Assembly (NCBI RefSeq): GCF_002904295.1
Contig: NZ_PPHG01000083.1
Span: 62,001-126,000, forward strand
Source of the DNA: Amycolatopsis sp. CA-128772
Lineage (GTDB): Bacteria; Actinomycetota; Actinomycetes; Mycobacteriales; Pseudonocardiaceae
Direction of reading: 5' to 3'
DNA length: 64,000 bases
Made by a program: the position numbers and the translations under genes. Position 1 is the first letter of the stretch. Each line of letters starts with the position of its first letter. Of this stretch, positions 42,548 through 49,988 are shown piece by piece. A model generated the notes under the pieces. It saw only the letters and a program-made list of their open reading frames with translations. It was not told the DNA's origin and searched no databases.

Positions 42548-43133
42548 GGCCCGGCCGAGGAGCATCACCGACGAACGCCTGCTGGGCGCGGCGGAGACCG
42601 TGATCGGCCGCTGTGGCCCCGGTTTCACGCTCGCGCAGGTGGCGGCGGAGGCCGGGGTTTCGGTCGGCACGGTCGCGCAGCGGTTCGGCTCGAAGAGCGG
42701 TCTGCTGCAGGAGATGAGCCGGCGGGCGACGCGGCGGGCGGTCGAGCACATGCGGGAGAGCGCCGAGCGGACCGGCGACCCGGTCGACGGCCTGCGCGCC
42801 GCGGCGGTGTCGGTCTACGCGGTGCTCGGCGACGCCGAAGAGGCGGCGAACCACCTGGGCCAGCTCGGCGTGGACATCGGCGACCCGGTGCTGCGCTCGC
42901 TGCTGGGCGAGCACTTCACAGCGGTCGAGGAAGAACTGCGGCGGCTCGTGCGCGCGGCGGCTCCTTCCCTGCCGTACGCCCCGAGCGTGCCGCGGGCGGC
43001 CCGGGTCGTGCTGGACGTGATCAACGGAGTGTCGATCGACTGGTCGATCCGGCCGCACGGGCGGCTGGCCGACCGGCTGGCGGAGGACGTCGACGCGGTG
43101 CTGTCCGCGTGGCGGGGACGGGAGGAACCATGA
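42546..43133 (+). CDS. TetR-family transcriptional regulator
   Basis: 195 residues. DNA-binding N-terminus ITDERLLGAAETVIGRCGPGFTLAQVAAEAGVSVGTVAQRFGSKSGLLQEM, then an all-helical ligand domain with GDAEEAANHLGQLGVDIGDP. GTG 42546 lies inside the operator, implying a leaderless or very short leader. The stop overlaps by 4 bp the ATG of an SDR enzyme, so regulator and enzyme are one operon; the ligand may be the SDR substrate or product. Confidence 0.92.
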   Translation: MARPRSITDERLLGAAETVIGRCGPGFTLAQVAAEAGVSVGTVAQRFGSKSGLLQEMSRRATRRAVEHMRESAERTGDPVDGLRAAAVSVYAVLGDAEEAANHLGQLGVDIGDPVLRSLLGEHFTAVEEELRRLVRAAAPSLPYAPSVPRAARVVLDVINGVSIDWSIRPHGRLADRLAEDVDAVLSAWRGREEP

Positions 43134-44041
43134 GCTTGCAGGGCAAGGTCGCCGTGGTCACCGGAGCGACGCGGGGCTGCGGCCGGGCGATCGCGGTGGA
43201 ACTGGGCCGCGCGGGCGCGACGGTGTACGTCACCGGCCGCACGACGCGCGAAACGGCGTCACCGCTGAAGCGCCCGGAAACGATCGAGGAGACGGGCGAA
43301 CTGGTGGAGGCGGCGGGCGGCCGTGCGGTGGTCGTCCGCTGCGACTTCACGTCGGTGTCCGATGTGGACGCCTTGAAGGCCCGCATCGAGTCCGAAGTGG
43401 ACGGAATCGACATCCTGGTCGACGACGTCTGGGGCGGCGACATGTACTTCCGCTTCGACGCCCCCTTCTGGGAGACGCCGCTGGAGGACGCGCTCAACCT
43501 CACGCACAACGCGCTGGACACGCACCTGATCGCGCTGCACAAGCTCCTCCCCCTGGTGGTCGCCCGCCGCGGCCTGGTCCTCGAGGTGACCGACGGCGAC
43601 AACGACGACTACGTCGGCGCGGGCCTGCCGTACTACCTGGCCAAGTGCGGCATCCGCGCCCTCGGCCGCGCCCTCGGCGTCGAGCTGGAGAAGAACGACT
43701 GCGTCGGCCTCGCGGTGACCCCGGGCTTCCTCCGTTCGGAGTCGATGCTCGACCACTTCGAGGTCACGGAGGACAACTGGCGCGACGCGATCGGCCAGCT
43801 CGCCCCGGTCGACTTCAAGATTTCGGAGACGCCGTACCTCCTGGCCCGCGGCGTCGCGGCCCTCGCACAGGACCCCGCGGTGTCCCGCTTCGCCGGCCAA
43901 ACGCTGGCGTCCTGGACACTGATGAAGGAGTACGGCTACACGGACATCGACGGCGACCGCCCGGACTTCGGCCGCTGGCTCACCGAAGTCCGCAACGCAG
44001 GCAAGGACCCGGCGGCCACCCCACCGGACGCCTACCGCTAG
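43130..44041 (+). CDS. SDR-family oxidoreductase
   Basis: 303 residues, long for an SDR. Cofactor motif VTGATRGCGRAIAVELG with TGRTT favouring NADP(H); YxxxK as YYLAK with GIRALGRALGVEL after it. The expected catalytic Ser is not obvious in LVLEVTDGDNDDYVGAG, and DDVWGGD replaces the usual NNAG, as in a subgroup of actinobacterial SDRs with extended C-terminus (SRFAGQTLASWTLMKEYGYTDIDG). ATG 43130 follows GGAGGAACC. Coupled to TetR. Activity likely but substrate unknown. Confidence 0.88.
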   Translation: MSLQGKVAVVTGATRGCGRAIAVELGRAGATVYVTGRTTRETASPLKRPETIEETGELVEAAGGRAVVVRCDFTSVSDVDALKARIESEVDGIDILVDDVWGGDMYFRFDAPFWETPLEDALNLTHNALDTHLIALHKLLPLVVARRGLVLEVTDGDNDDYVGAGLPYYLAKCGIRALGRALGVELEKNDCVGLAVTPGFLRSESMLDHFEVTEDNWRDAIGQLAPVDFKISETPYLLARGVAALAQDPAVSRFAGQTLASWTLMKEYGYTDIDGDRPDFGRWLTEVRNAGKDPAATPPDAYR

Positions 44042-44092
44042 CCGAGGCCGGGGGCGCGGGTGTACGGCCGGTCGCGGATTGGCAGTGCGCAG

Positions 44093-44122
44093 GGCCGGGG
44101 CGCACATCCGGCGGCCCCGGCC
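44093..44122. terminator. GC hairpin between convergent genes
   Basis: GGCCGGGGC (44093-44101) pairs with GCCCCGGCC (44114-44122), 9 bp perfect with a 12-nt loop and no T-run. It sits in the 180-bp gap between the SDR and response-regulator stops, where I see no gene. Confidence 0.4.
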
Positions 44123-44220
44123 GGCCGCGGATCGGCGACGCGCCGTGCGAGGAAGCTTGCCCGGCCCCTCCGCCGCGAGCGGGCGACGGCGGGAAAGCCG
44201 GCCCGGCTGCGTGAGGCCGC

Positions 44221-44877
44221 TTAGCCGAGGCCGGGGCGGGCGAGGCCGGTCTCGTAGGCCAGCACCACCGCCTGCACCCGGTCCCGCAGTTCCAGCTTCG
44301 CCAGGATCCGCCCGACGTGCGTCTTCACCGTCGCCTCCGACAGGAACAGGGTCTCGGCGATCTCCAGGTTCGACATGCCCTTGGCGATCAGCACCAGCAC
44401 CTCGCGCTCGCGGTCGGTCAGCACGTCCAGCTCGGCGGTGTCGCGCATCGGTGGCCCCCCGGTGCCGACGAAGCGGTCCAGCAGCCGGCGGGTCACCGAC
44501 GGCGACACCACCGCGTCGCCCGAAGCGACCGCTCGCAACGCCGATACCAGGTGGTCGGGCTGGGTGTCCTTGAGCAGGAATCCGCTCGCCCCGCCCTGCA
44601 GCGCCGCATAGACGTACTCGTCGAGGTCGAACGTCGTCATCACGAGCACGCGCGCGGTGCCGGCCGCGACGATGCGCTTGGTCGCCTCCACGCCGTCCAG
44701 CACCGGCATCCGGACGTCCATCAGCACGACGTCCGGCCGCAGTTGCGAAGCCAGCTCGATCGCCTGCGCGCCGTCGCCCGCTTCGCCGACGACGTCGATG
44801 TCGGCCTGGGCGCCCAGCACCATCCGGAACCCGACGCGCATCAGTTCCTGGTCGTCGACGACCACCACCCGGATCAC
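44221..44877 (-). CDS. LuxR/NarL-family response regulator
   Basis: 218 residues. Receiver with DD at 8-9, phospho-acceptor Asp54 (LMDVRMPV), Thr in VMTTFD, Lys in LLKDTQ. LuxR helix-turn-helix LTDREREVLVLIAKGMSNLEIAETLFLSEATVKTHVGRILAKLELRDRVQAVVLAYETG. GTG 44877 overlaps the kinase stop by 4 bp. Partner of the kinase at 44874-46067. Target genes unknown; the divergent dynamin-like gene is a candidate. Confidence 0.94.
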   Translation of the reverse strand: MIRVVVVDDQELMRVGFRMVLGAQADIDVVGEAGDGAQAIELASQLRPDVVLMDVRMPVLDGVEATKRIVAAGTARVLVMTTFDLDEYVYAALQGGASGFLLKDTQPDHLVSALRAVASGDAVVSPSVTRRLLDRFVGTGGPPMRDTAELDVLTDREREVLVLIAKGMSNLEIAETLFLSEATVKTHVGRILAKLELRDRVQAVVLAYETGLARPGLG

Positions 44878-46067
44878 TTGTCCAACCTAACCGGCAGGGC
44901 CGCGCGGACCTGCCACCCTCCGCCCGGAGCCGGGCCCACGTCCAACGTTCCGCCGTACACGTGCGCGCGCTCGCGCATGCCGATCAAGCCGTTCCCGCCC
45001 GGCAGCCGGGGGTCGCGGCGCCCGGCCGGGACCAGCTGCCCGACGCCGGCGCCGTCGTCGGACACCAGCACCTCCACCAGGTCACCCGTGCGCTGGACCC
45101 GGACCGAAGCGGTCGCGCCGCGCCCGGCGTGCTTGAGCGTGTTGGTCAGCGACTCCTGCACGATCCGGTAGACCCCCAGCGAGACGCCGGCCGGCAGGTC
45201 GCCGAGCTCGCCGAGCTCCAGGTCCACCGGTACCCCGGCGGTGCGCATCCGGTCGGCCAGCTCGGCGAGGGCGTGCGCGTCCGGCTGCGGGACCCGCGGC
45301 TCGCCGTCCGCGTCGTCGCTGCGGAGCACGTCCAGCAGGCGACGCAGTTCGCCGAGCGCGCCGCGGCCGGTCTCGGAAATCGTTTGCAGGGCCCGGTGGG
45401 CGAGCTCGGGGTTGCTCTGGATCGCGTACGACGCGCCATCGGCCTGCACGACCATGACGCTCACCGCGTGCGCGACGACGTCGTGCAGCTCGCGGGCGAT
45501 CCGCCCGCGCTCCTCGGCCACCGCGATCCGGGTGGCCTGGTCCCGTTCGGTCTCGAGCAGGTGCAACCTGGCCTCCACTTCCACGTCGTAGGCGCGCCGG
45601 GCCCCGACGAACTCGCCGAGGGTCCAGCACAGGGCGATCCCGAACGCCAGGAACAGCGCCGAGATGAGGAGCTCGTCCGACGGACCCAGCGCCAGCTGCA
45701 CGGCCGACCCGGCGACGACGGCCCCGACGTACACCAGCCCCTGCCGCCGCCCCGCGTAGACGACGACCGAGTAGATGCTCATCGCCAGCCCGGCGACGCT
45801 GGAGATGCCGAGCTGGAGCGTCCCGTGCACGGTGCTGATCACCAGCACGACGTACGCCGACCACAGCGGCGACTTCCGCCGGAACACCAGCGGCGCCACC
45901 ATGGCGAGGTTCACCGGCACGGCGATGTACCAGGGCGGCATTTCGGCGATCTCGTCGAAGCCGTCGGCGGCGAACAGCAGCATGTCGATCAGGCCGAGCA
46001 GGACGGCGAGCACCGTGTCGCCCGCCATGGGGTGGGCACGCATCCAGAGGCTCAGCCGTCGCACCAC
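44874..46067 (-). CDS. Sensor histidine kinase (HisKA_3 type)
   Basis: 397 residues. Five or six membrane helices (~15-150), then the dimerisation helix with His195 (ARELHDVVAHAVSVMVVQADGA) and an HATPase domain (YRIVQESLTNTLKHA, VSDDGAGVG, GGNGLIGMRERAHVYGG). The standard compact actinobacterial sensor kinase of the DesK/LiaS-like group. GTG 46067 (VVRRLSLWMRAHP) is the start. Divergent from the first dynamin-like gene. Confidence 0.93.
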   Translation of the reverse strand: MVRRLSLWMRAHPMAGDTVLAVLLGLIDMLLFAADGFDEIAEMPPWYIAVPVNLAMVAPLVFRRKSPLWSAYVVLVISTVHGTLQLGISSVAGLAMSIYSVVVYAGRRQGLVYVGAVVAGSAVQLALGPSDELLISALFLAFGIALCWTLGEFVGARRAYDVEVEARLHLLETERDQATRIAVAEERGRIARELHDVVAHAVSVMVVQADGASYAIQSNPELAHRALQTISETGRGALGELRRLLDVLRSDDADGEPRVPQPDAHALAELADRMRTAGVPVDLELGELGDLPAGVSLGVYRIVQESLTNTLKHAGRGATASVRVQRTGDLVEVLVSDDGAGVGQLVPAGRRDPRLPGGNGLIGMRERAHVYGGTLDVGPAPGGGWQVRAALPVRLDK

Positions 46068-46071
46068 ACAA

Positions 46072-46134
46072 CCCTAGGTCGCCCGGCGAATCCCGCGCGT
46101 CGGTCGGCAGTACCACCTTCGGTGCGACCTGGGG
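46072..46134. promoter_or_regulatory. Paired inverted 11-mers between kinase and dynamin-like gene
   Basis: CCCTAGGTCGC (46072-46082) and, inverted, CCCCAGGTCGC (complement of 46124-46134) match at 10 of 11 positions, with 41 bp between. They flank the divergent promoter region and could be sites for the adjacent response regulator. Inferred from symmetry and position only. Confidence 0.35.
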
Positions 46135-46191
46135 ATGAGGCCCATGGCACGATTCACGGGTTGTCGCTTCGACCGGGGAGGGCTGGGGGCC

Positions 46192-47757
46192 GTGACGTCA
46201 CCGGAGCAGGGCCGGCTCGCCGGCCCGCTGTCGATGTCGGTGGCCAACCTGTGCCACCGCCTGCAGTCGCAGGTCTCCGCGCGGACCGCCGCCGGCTTCG
46301 CCGAGGTGCTGCGCCGGCTCGGCGCGCCGCTGCAGGTGGCCGTGGCCGGGCGGATCAAGTCGGGCAAGTCCACGCTGGTCAACGCCCTGATCGGGCGCCG
46401 GGTCGCGCCGACCGACATCGGCGAGTGCACGCGGCTGGTCACCCGGTTCCAGTACGGCACGGTGGACCGGGTCGAAATCGTCTTCACCGACGGCCGCAAG
46501 CAGGTCCTCCCCTTCGCCGCCGACGGCATGATCCCGGCCGAGCTGGGCGTCGACATCGAGCGGGTGTCGCACATCGAGGCGTACCTGACCAACGCCGTCC
46601 TGCAGGGCATGACCGTGATCGACACCCCGGGCCTCGGCTCGCTCGACGCCGCTTCGGTGTCCCGCACCGAGCAGCTGCTGGGCGCGGCGAAACACCGCAA
46701 GGAAGAAGACGACGAAGAGGGCTCGGACGAGCTCGACGACACCTCGCGCAACGCCGTCGCCGGCGCCGAGGCCGTCCTCTACGTCGTCACCCAGGGCGTC
46801 CGCGCCGACGACCAGCAGGCCCTCGCCGCCTTCACCGCGGCCACGGCGAGCCGCGAGGCGGGCCCGGTCAACGCGATCGCCGTGCTCAACAAGGCCGACA
46901 CCATCGCGCCCGAGTCGGTCGACGGCGCCGGCGGCGACGTCTGGAAGGCCGCGACGCTGCTCGCCGAGAAGCAGGCGTCGACGTTGAAGCCGCGCGTGGC
47001 CGACGTGCTGCCGGTGATCGGGCTGATCGCCGAGTCCGCCGAGTCCGGCGGCTTCACCTCCGCCGACGCCGAGGCCCTGCGGCAGCTCGCCGGCCTCGAC
47101 GACGACGTCCTGCAGACCATGCTGATCTCGGCGGACATCTTCACCAGCTGGGAGTGCGACGTCCCGGCCGGCACCCGGCTGCGGCTGCTGGAGAAGCTCG
47201 ACCTGTTCGGCGTCTCGCACGCCGTCGAGGCCATCCGCAAGGAACCGGAGATCACCGCGGGTGCGTTGCGCCGGACGCTGCTCGACGCGTCCGGCCTCGA
47301 AGCGGTCCGGCAGCGGCTCGCGGTGGTGTTCGCCGCCCGCGCCGACGGCATCAAGGCGGCCGCCGCGCTGGCCTCGGTGACCGCGCTCGCGCACGCGTCG
47401 GGCGACCCGGCGGAACGCCAACGCGTCCACGACGCCATCGAGGTGCTGCTCGCCAAGCCCGAGGCCCACCAGCTGCGGCTGCTCGAAGCGCTGACGCTGG
47501 TCGCCTCCGGCGCGGTCGACATGCCGGAGGACCTGTCCGAAGAGGTGCTGCGGGTCGGCAGCAACGCCGACCTCGCCGCCCAGCTGGGCAAACCCGGCGC
47601 CACCCGGCCGGAGCTGGCCGCGCACGCCCTCGACCGTGCCGGCTGGTGGCGCTCCTTCGCGTCCTTCGGCGCGACGCCGGCGCAGAGCCGCGTCGCCCAC
47701 GTCGTGCACCGGGCGTACTTCTTGATCTGGCAACAGGTCCGCGAACCGCAGGGCTGA
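46192..47757 (+). CDS. Dynamin-like GTPase (IniA/IniC-like), first of pair
   Basis: 521 residues. G1 AGRIKSGKSTLVNALIG, G2 Thr in DIGECTRLVTRF, G3 DTPGLGS, G4 LNKAD: a complete dynamin-type GTPase. A charged insertion (KHRKEEDDEEGSDELDD) lies between G3 and G4. The helical remainder has no clear membrane helix, so it may join membranes through its partner or amphipathic helices. GTG 46192 is chosen for the strong GGGGAGGG site; in-frame ATGs at 46135 and 46144 are alternatives. Bacterial dynamins of this kind (IniA in mycobacteria) remodel stressed membranes. It opens the dynamin island and is divergent from a two-component system. Confidence 0.83.
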   Translation: MTSPEQGRLAGPLSMSVANLCHRLQSQVSARTAAGFAEVLRRLGAPLQVAVAGRIKSGKSTLVNALIGRRVAPTDIGECTRLVTRFQYGTVDRVEIVFTDGRKQVLPFAADGMIPAELGVDIERVSHIEAYLTNAVLQGMTVIDTPGLGSLDAASVSRTEQLLGAAKHRKEEDDEEGSDELDDTSRNAVAGAEAVLYVVTQGVRADDQQALAAFTAATASREAGPVNAIAVLNKADTIAPESVDGAGGDVWKAATLLAEKQASTLKPRVADVLPVIGLIAESAESGGFTSADAEALRQLAGLDDDVLQTMLISADIFTSWECDVPAGTRLRLLEKLDLFGVSHAVEAIRKEPEITAGALRRTLLDASGLEAVRQRLAVVFAARADGIKAAAALASVTALAHASGDPAERQRVHDAIEVLLAKPEAHQLRLLEALTLVASGAVDMPEDLSEEVLRVGSNADLAAQLGKPGATRPELAAHALDRAGWWRSFASFGATPAQSRVAHVVHRAYFLIWQQVREPQG

Positions 47758-47816
47758 GTTTGTCTCTGCTTGCCGACTTCGCCTGAACACCGCGTTTCCC
47801 CGCGTACTGTGAAAAC

Positions 47817-48464
47817 GTGCGCCTAGAAAACACGACATCCTGGCGGGCCGGCTGGAGCAGCGAGACCGAAGTCGACGTCGCGCTGTACATCCGGGACGCC
47901 CTGGCGCTGTCCGTTTCCGAAGGACAGGTGCTGCCGCCGGTGGAGCCGCAGGTCCCGGTGCACGTCCCGCCGGGGGTCGACCGCGCGGCCGTCCAGGCGC
48001 AGTGGGCCGACTGGTGGGTCGACCTGCTGGCCTTCCTGCGTCACCGCGAGGACCCGGACCCACGCAGCCCCCGCACCCGCTACGGCCGGCCGGCGCTCGC
48101 GCAGGGCTCGGCGATGCGCCAGGCGGTCGACTTCTTCGCCCCGGCCGCGGCCCGCCACTTCGCCAACGCGCGCGGGCCGGCCCTGCGCGGCGCGGGCGAG
48201 CCGGCGGGCGGCACCCCGTGGGCTCCCGGGTTCTACCGCCGCCAGATCGTGGCCGGCGAGCGGCTCGGCCAGCTGGTGCGCGAGGCCGAGGTCCGGCAGG
48301 GCCGCCGCGCGTACCCGTTCCGCCTGAACGTCATCGAGATCTCGGTCGCCGGCTCGATCTGGCTGCGCACGGCCGACGACCAGCTGCTGGTCTCGTCCCG
48401 CCTCGCCGAGGACGGCCCGGGCCTGGAAGCGGTCCTGCGCACGGTGATCGACGACCTCGTCTGA
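47817..48464 (+). CDS. Hypothetical protein in the dynamin island
   Basis: 215 residues, soluble, no signal peptide. Features WADWWVDLLAFLRHRED, a run RLGQLVREAEVRQGRRAYPFRLNVIEISVAGSIWLRTADDQLLVSSRL near the C-terminus, and Pro/Val-rich PPVEPQVPVHVPPG. No domain recognised. GTG 47817 starts 59 bp after the dynamin-like stop on the same strand, so it is probably co-transcribed; GTGAAAAC just before may double as leader. I infer a role linked to the GTPase by position only. Confidence 0.75.
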   Translation: MRLENTTSWRAGWSSETEVDVALYIRDALALSVSEGQVLPPVEPQVPVHVPPGVDRAAVQAQWADWWVDLLAFLRHREDPDPRSPRTRYGRPALAQGSAMRQAVDFFAPAAARHFANARGPALRGAGEPAGGTPWAPGFYRRQIVAGERLGQLVREAEVRQGRRAYPFRLNVIEISVAGSIWLRTADDQLLVSSRLAEDGPGLEAVLRTVIDDLV

Positions 48465-48497
48465 CGACCCGGCTTTCATAAACCGAGCACGCGGTCT

Positions 48498-48503
48498 GAT
48501 AAT
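48498..48503 (+). promoter_or_regulatory. -10 box for a leaderless transcript
   Basis: GATAAT ends seven bases before the ATG at 48511, so transcription would start at or within one base of the start codon. There is no ribosome-binding site, which fits leaderless initiation, common in actinobacteria. Confidence 0.55.
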
Positions 48504-48510
48504 AGACGGC

Positions 48511-48987
48511 ATGGAGACCACCGTCGACGAGCCGCCGTGGCTGCGCACCGGGTCCTGGGTCGGCTGCCCGCTCCTCGGCGGCGCCCTCGGCGTGGGTGTC
48601 TGGGCCATCGCCGCCTGGGTCAGCGACCTGCCCGCCTTCCCGTTCCAGGGCGTGTTCAAGGTCCTCACGAAGCTGACGCAGCCGTGGGCGACGCTGGCCG
48701 CGGTCGCCGGCGGGCTCGTCCTCGGCCTGGTGTTCGCCGTGATCTGGGCGCACGATCGCCTGGTCGTCACGGTGTCGCCGACGCGCGTCACCCTGGTCCG
48801 CGGCGACAAGACCCGGCGCATCGAGGCCGACCTCGCCGCCGTCTACCTCGACGGCAAGGACCTGGTCCTGCGCACCACCGACGGCCGGGAGATCGCCCGC
48901 GAGAAGACCGACCTCACCGGCCGCGAGCTGGCTCCCGCCTTCGCCGAGCACGGCTACCCCTGGCAGGACGAGCCGGTCGAGCGATGA
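48511..48987 (+). CDS. YqeB-like two-helix membrane protein
   Basis: 158 residues. Two membrane helices (~18-40, CPLLGGALGVGVWAIAAWV; ~60-83, ATLAAVAGGLVLGLVFAVIWA) are followed by a small cytoplasmic domain (VVTVSPTRVTLVRGDKTRRIEADLAAVYLDGKDLVLRTTDGREIAREKTDL...FAEHGYPW). The plan and the LDGKDLVL/GYPW signatures fit actinobacterial YqeB-type proteins, as I recall them; function unknown. ATG 48511 sits right after a -10 box. The stop overlaps the TetR ATG by 4 bp. Confidence 0.75.
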   Translation: METTVDEPPWLRTGSWVGCPLLGGALGVGVWAIAAWVSDLPAFPFQGVFKVLTKLTQPWATLAAVAGGLVLGLVFAVIWAHDRLVVTVSPTRVTLVRGDKTRRIEADLAAVYLDGKDLVLRTTDGREIAREKTDLTGRELAPAFAEHGYPWQDEPVER

Positions 48988-49580
48988 GGACCGTCGACCC
49001 GGCCAAGCACGCGGCCAAGCGGACGGCGATCGTCGACGCGGCCGCCGGCTGTTTCGCCGAAAAGGGCTTCGAGCGGACGACGACCGCGGACATCTGCCGG
49101 GCCGCGGGCATCAGCTCCGGCAGCCTCTTCCACTACTTCCCCAGCAAACGCGCGGTCTTCACGGCGATCTTCACCGACGACGCCCGCCGCACCGGCGACC
49201 GGCTGGCCGAAGCGGCGGAGGCGGCCGACCCGTGGACCGCCCTGCTCGACGTCGTCGCCGAGCTCGCCGGCGAGGTCGCGCACCCGGCCGTCGTCCGCCT
49301 GGTCCTGGAAGCGGCGGCGCAGGCGGCCCGCGACGACGAGTTCGCCGAGCTGATCCAGCGCAACGACGCGGCCCTTCGCGACGGCCTGGCGGTGCTGGTC
49401 GAGCGGGCGGTCGACGCCGGGCTGATCGACCCCGGCATCGCCCCGCGCGCGGCCGCCGGCTGGGTCGCCGGGCTGATCGACGCGATGATTTCGCGCGCCG
49501 CCATCGACCCGGACCTCGAGCTGGCCGCCGAACAGGCGATCCTCCGGACGATCCTGGTCCGGTTCCTCCGGCCCGTTTGA
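48984..49580 (+). CDS. TetR-family transcriptional regulator
   Basis: 198 residues. N-terminal HTH KRTAIVDAAAGCFAEKGFERTTTADICRAAGISSGSLFHYFPSKRAVFTAIF; C-terminal helical domain with a BetI-like APRAAAGWVAGLIDAMISRAAIDPDLE segment. Coupled by a 4-bp overlap to the YqeB-like gene, so it probably senses a condition tied to that membrane protein. It stands between the two dynamin-like genes and may control the island. Confidence 0.92.
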   Translation: MRTVDPAKHAAKRTAIVDAAAGCFAEKGFERTTTADICRAAGISSGSLFHYFPSKRAVFTAIFTDDARRTGDRLAEAAEAADPWTALLDVVAELAGEVAHPAVVRLVLEAAAQAARDDEFAELIQRNDAALRDGLAVLVERAVDAGLIDPGIAPRAAAGWVAGLIDAMISRAAIDPDLELAAEQAILRTILVRFLRPV

Positions 49581-49598
49581 ATCCGCCAGACTGTGGTC

Positions 49599-49988
49599 AT
49601 GGGCTGGTTTCGCAAGGACGGAACCGACGGCGGTTCCGTCGCGTCGGACACCGATGTGCACCCCTTGCAGCAGCAGGTCAGCGATCTCGAGCGCGCACTC
49701 GCCGATCGCCAGGCGCTGATCCAGATGTGCCTGTACGCCCTGGACCGCGCCCGCAGCGGTGGCGTCGTCGAACGCCTGGAGGAGGGGCTCGCCGCGATCG
49801 GCGTCCAGGCCCTGCGGCCCGACGGCGAGCGGTTCGACCCGGCCCGCCACGAAGCCGGCGGCGCCGTCCCCACCGAGGACCCGGCGCTCGAGGGCATCGT
49901 CGCGGAGACCGAGGTCATCGGCTTCGCCGACCACGACCGCCTGCTGCGCGCCCCGATCGTCACCGTCTACGCGAAGAAGAACCCGTGA
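49599..49988 (+). CDS. Short GrpE-like nucleotide-exchange-factor-type protein
   Basis: 129 residues. The C-terminal half carries the GrpE beta-domain pattern GVQALRPDGERFDPARHEA (~67-85) followed by a short beta region ending IVTVYAKKN. The N-terminal helix is short (QQQVSDLERALADRQALIQMCLYALDRARSGG) compared with true GrpE (~170-220 residues), and no dnaK lies nearby. ATG 49599 is used; GTG 49593 is also possible. The stop overlaps the second dynamin GTG by 4 bp, so it is translated with that GTPase. Possibly an adaptor or exchange factor for an Hsp70-like protein or for the GTPase itself. Confidence 0.78.
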   Translation: MGWFRKDGTDGGSVASDTDVHPLQQQVSDLERALADRQALIQMCLYALDRARSGGVVERLEEGLAAIGVQALRPDGERFDPARHEAGGAVPTEDPALEGIVAETEVIGFADHDRLLRAPIVTVYAKKNP

